Below, piece after piece: positions 62,099-64,000 of a stretch of 64,000 bases of DNA. The stretch comes from Anaerolineae bacterium (GTDB taxonomy: Bacteria > Chloroflexota > Anaerolineae > Aggregatilineales > Phototrophicaceae). The notes beneath the pieces were generated by a model. That model saw only the letters and a program-made list of their open reading frames with translations, was not told the DNA's origin and did no database searches. Location: the NCBI GenBank assembly GCA_013360465.1, contig JABWBO010000002.1, positions 103,907-167,906 on the forward strand, given 5' to 3'. A program made the position numbers and the translations under genes. Numbering within the stretch: position 1 is the stretch's first letter; every line of letters begins with the position of its first letter.

Positions 62099-62892
62099 GC
62101 CGGATCGTCAGCTTCGGCGCGTATACCTTCCCCAACACAGGCTATTCCCTTATCAATAATTTTGGCGACGGCGTGCCGAGGACCGACCGGCTGCCGGGGC
62201 TGGACGGCGGCTACGACGCCTATGGCGACGACCCCGCCCCGGTGGAGATCGGGCGGGTGACGTGGCGCTTTCGCCTGCTGGCTGGCTCGCCGGCGGCGAT
62301 GACGCTGCTGCGCGACCAGGTGCGACGGATGCAATCATATGGGCGCGCTTTGCTGACGCTCGAAGTCGATGATGGCACGCAGCGCTGGTGTTACGCGCGC
62401 GTGCACAATATCCAGATGGCGGATACGGTGATCGCGCCATCGACGCGGGCGCAAGAGGTGGTGATCGACTGGCAGGTGAGCGATCCGCGCTGGTATTCGA
62501 CGAACGCGGACAGCCCGCAGGTGGAGGCGTGCAGCGGGGCAGCGACGACGTTCACGGTGGTGAACAACGGGACGGCGGCGGCGCTGGCGAAGATCAGCAT
62601 CGACCCCGGCACGGCGATCAGCGCGAGCGGGCTGACGGTGCAGCGGCTGGTGGACAGCGTGGCGATCGACGAGGCGGAATATGCGGCGGCGCTGCTGGCG
62701 ACGGATGCGCTGGTCATCGATGCACAAACGCTGACGGTGACGAAAAACGGGAGCGACGCTTACTCGAATGACTTTTCTGCCAACCATCCGGCATGGATGC
62801 GGCTGCTGCCCGGCAGCAACACGATCAAGGTGATCCTGGGGGCGGCGGAGACGGCGGATGTCACGGTCGAGTGGGATGACTGCTGGTATTGA
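62095..62892 (+). CDS. Distal tail protein (Dit-like)
   Basis: The protein has 265 residues. MSRIVSFGAYTFPNTGYSLI at the N terminus, a VTVEWDDCWY ending, and the strand pattern VIDWQVSDPRWYS (a siphovirus Dit hallmark) point to the distal tail hub. It lies directly after the tape-measure gene. Codon use is strongly G-ending here. Confidence 0.8.
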   Translation: MSRIVSFGAYTFPNTGYSLINNFGDGVPRTDRLPGLDGGYDAYGDDPAPVEIGRVTWRFRLLAGSPAAMTLLRDQVRRMQSYGRALLTLEVDDGTQRWCYARVHNIQMADTVIAPSTRAQEVVIDWQVSDPRWYSTNADSPQVEACSGAATTFTVVNNGTAAALAKISIDPGTAISASGLTVQRLVDSVAIDEAEYAAALLATDALVIDAQTLTVTKNGSDAYSNDFSANHPAWMRLLPGSNTIKVILGAAETADVTVEWDDCWY

Positions 62893-62893
62893 C

Positions 62894-62945
62894 CTCACCC
62901 CCTGCCCCCTCTCCGTGCGAGCAAGCTCGCCTGGGAGAGGGGGAA
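62894..62945. repeat. Palindromic REP-like element inside the tail operon
   Basis: CCCCCTCTCC and GGGAGAGGGGG form the outer arms, and CGAG with CTCG an inner arm around CAAG. It fills most of the gap between the distal tail gene and the next gene, with no T run, so it is not a standard terminator. It looks like an inserted dispersed palindrome. Confidence 0.55.
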
Positions 62946-62965
62946 AAGGCGAGAAGGGCTGACGA

Positions 62966-64000
62966 ATGCGTGTATGGGCGGATGTGTACAGCGCGGCGGG
63001 GGCGCGGCAGGGAGCCGGACCGGTGGCGCTGAAGGCGGCGGGGGTGACGCGCGTGCTGGACGGCGTGGGGACGATCCGGCTGAGCGCGCCGGGCACGGAC
63101 GCCAGGGCGCGGGCGCTGCTGGTGAACGAAAACCACGTGCGCATCTACACGCAGGCGACGGACGACGCGGCGGTGCGTGAAATGGGACGGGGCGTGATCC
63201 GCAAAGTGCGGGCGAGCGGATCGCCGACGGACTGGTCGCTGGATGTGGAAGGTCCCGACGACCTGGACGGGCTGACGCGGGTGAGTACGAAGCTGCTGCG
63301 GAAGTACAGCGCCGAGACGACGAGCGACATCGTGGACGACCTGGTCGCGCTGGTGAGCGGGTGGAGCGCGACGACGACGGGCGGCAACACGACGGACGCG
63401 CGGTTTGACGCGGTGAGCGTGCTGAAGGCGCTGCTCGGCTTGTGCGAACAGCAGGGGCTGCACCTGCGCGCCGGAACTTCTGACAAAACGATAGAGGTTG
63501 GGGCGTTCGGGAGCGACGCGGGGCTGCGGCTGGTGAACCCGGTGCAGATCATGGCGGGGATGGAGGCGCAGGACGGGCTGGCGTTCATCGAGACGATAGA
63601 CATCGAGCAGGACAGCGAGCCGGTGTGCACGCGGCTGTACCCGCTGGGGTCGGGGATCGGGGAGGCGTGGCTGACGCTGCTGAACGCGACGCGCAACACG
63701 CCGTACACGCGGCAGGTGGTGAACGTCAACGGCATCGACCAGCATTTTCTCGAAGACTTCGCGGCGGTCGCGCAGTATGGGGTGATCGAGAAGATGGGGA
63801 AGTTCAACATCGCGCCGCTCTCGAACAGCGCGGCGGATGTGGAGAATGCGGCGAATGCGCTGTATGACCAGGCGGCGGCGTGGCTGACGCGGTACAGCGA
63901 ACGGCTCGACAGCTATCAGGTGACGGCGAAGAAGGTGCGCGCGACGATCCGCCCCGGCGACAAGGTGCGGCTGGTCTACAACGGGGTGGTGACGCGGGAC
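62966..64000 (+). CDS. Tail/baseplate protein (runs off the window)
   Basis: The frame opens at the ATG at 62966 (MRVWADVYSAAGARQGAGPV) and has no stop before 64000, so the C terminus is outside. About 345 residues are visible. Segments such as VRIYTQATDDAAVREMGRGV and DVEGPDDLDGLTRVSTKLLR, with its position after Dit, suggest a gp37-like tail or baseplate protein (a Tal/hub analogue). No enzyme motif is seen in the visible part. Confidence 0.78.
   Translation, partial: MRVWADVYSAAGARQGAGPVALKAAGVTRVLDGVGTIRLSAPGTDARARALLVNENHVRIYTQATDDAAVREMGRGVIRKVRASGSPTDWSLDVEGPDDLDGLTRVSTKLLRKYSAETTSDIVDDLVALVSGWSATTTGGNTTDARFDAVSVLKALLGLCEQQGLHLRAGTSDKTIEVGAFGSDAGLRLVNPVQIMAGMEAQDGLAFIETIDIEQDSEPVCTRLYPLGSGIGEAWLTLLNATRNTPYTRQVVNVNGIDQHFLEDFAAVAQYGVIEKMGKFNIAPLSNSAADVENAANALYDQAAAWLTRYSERLDSYQVTAKKVRATIRPGDKVRLVYNGVVTRD

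Overview
The window looks like a chromosomal segment of a Chloroflexota bacterium, probably Anaerolineae-like. This is inferred from gene content and was not tested phylogenetically. The hints are secreted LysM proteins with long Thr/Pro linkers, lipoproteins of the same style, several small uncharacterised membrane proteins, frequent GTG and TTG starts, and short hairpin-rich intergenic repeats. No stretch longer than 300 bases lacks a gene. The longest gap is 49311-49558, which holds an att-like repeat and a terminator.

Positions 1-49.2 kb are a housekeeping chromosome. From the left there is a WecA/MraY-type glycosyltransferase with upp; ruvB and queA; rplU, rpmA and an unusual rpmE fused to a helix-hairpin-helix domain; tdk; two LysM secretion genes flanking a DUF192 gene; and a divergent succinyl-CoA-ligase-like pair. 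These are followed by small envelope genes, a prepilin-peptidase-like gene, mnmA with its cysteine desulfurase, eno and pyk, yebC-ruvC-ruvA, thyX, a truncated globin and a tandem phosphate-binding-like protein. Then come an exonuclease-helicase of the DinG family, a Cys-rich protein overlapping a histidine kinase, a polyprenyl synthetase, nnr, tRNA-His and a full SUF Fe-S operon (sufC-B-D, a terminator, then sufS-U and a Rieske protein). A MIP18/SufT-like gene is read divergently from sufC.

At 48.1-49.16 kb selD is read on the minus strand. Its true 5' part is hidden by an in-frame UGA at 49098-49100 that sits exactly at the catalytic Cys/Sec site, with a good hairpin just downstream. I call it a selenocysteine-containing selenophosphate synthetase, so this genome probably decodes Sec.

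From tRNA-Pro(GGG) at 49.24 kb to the window end lies an integrated phage-like element. The 3' end of the tRNA gene is followed by a perfect 22-bp tandem copy of itself (an att candidate). Next come an Excalibur-type lipoprotein and a small HTH regulator on the minus strand, a palindromic divergent control region, a tyrosine integrase, two membrane proteins and then a siphovirus-like head and tail module. That module contains a decoration protein, MuF-like protein, scaffold, second decoration protein, capsid, connectors, tail terminator, tail tube, a tail chaperone with a -1 frameshift, tape measure, distal tail and a tail protein running off the window. No terminase or portal gene lies between the integrase and the head genes, which is where they are normally found.
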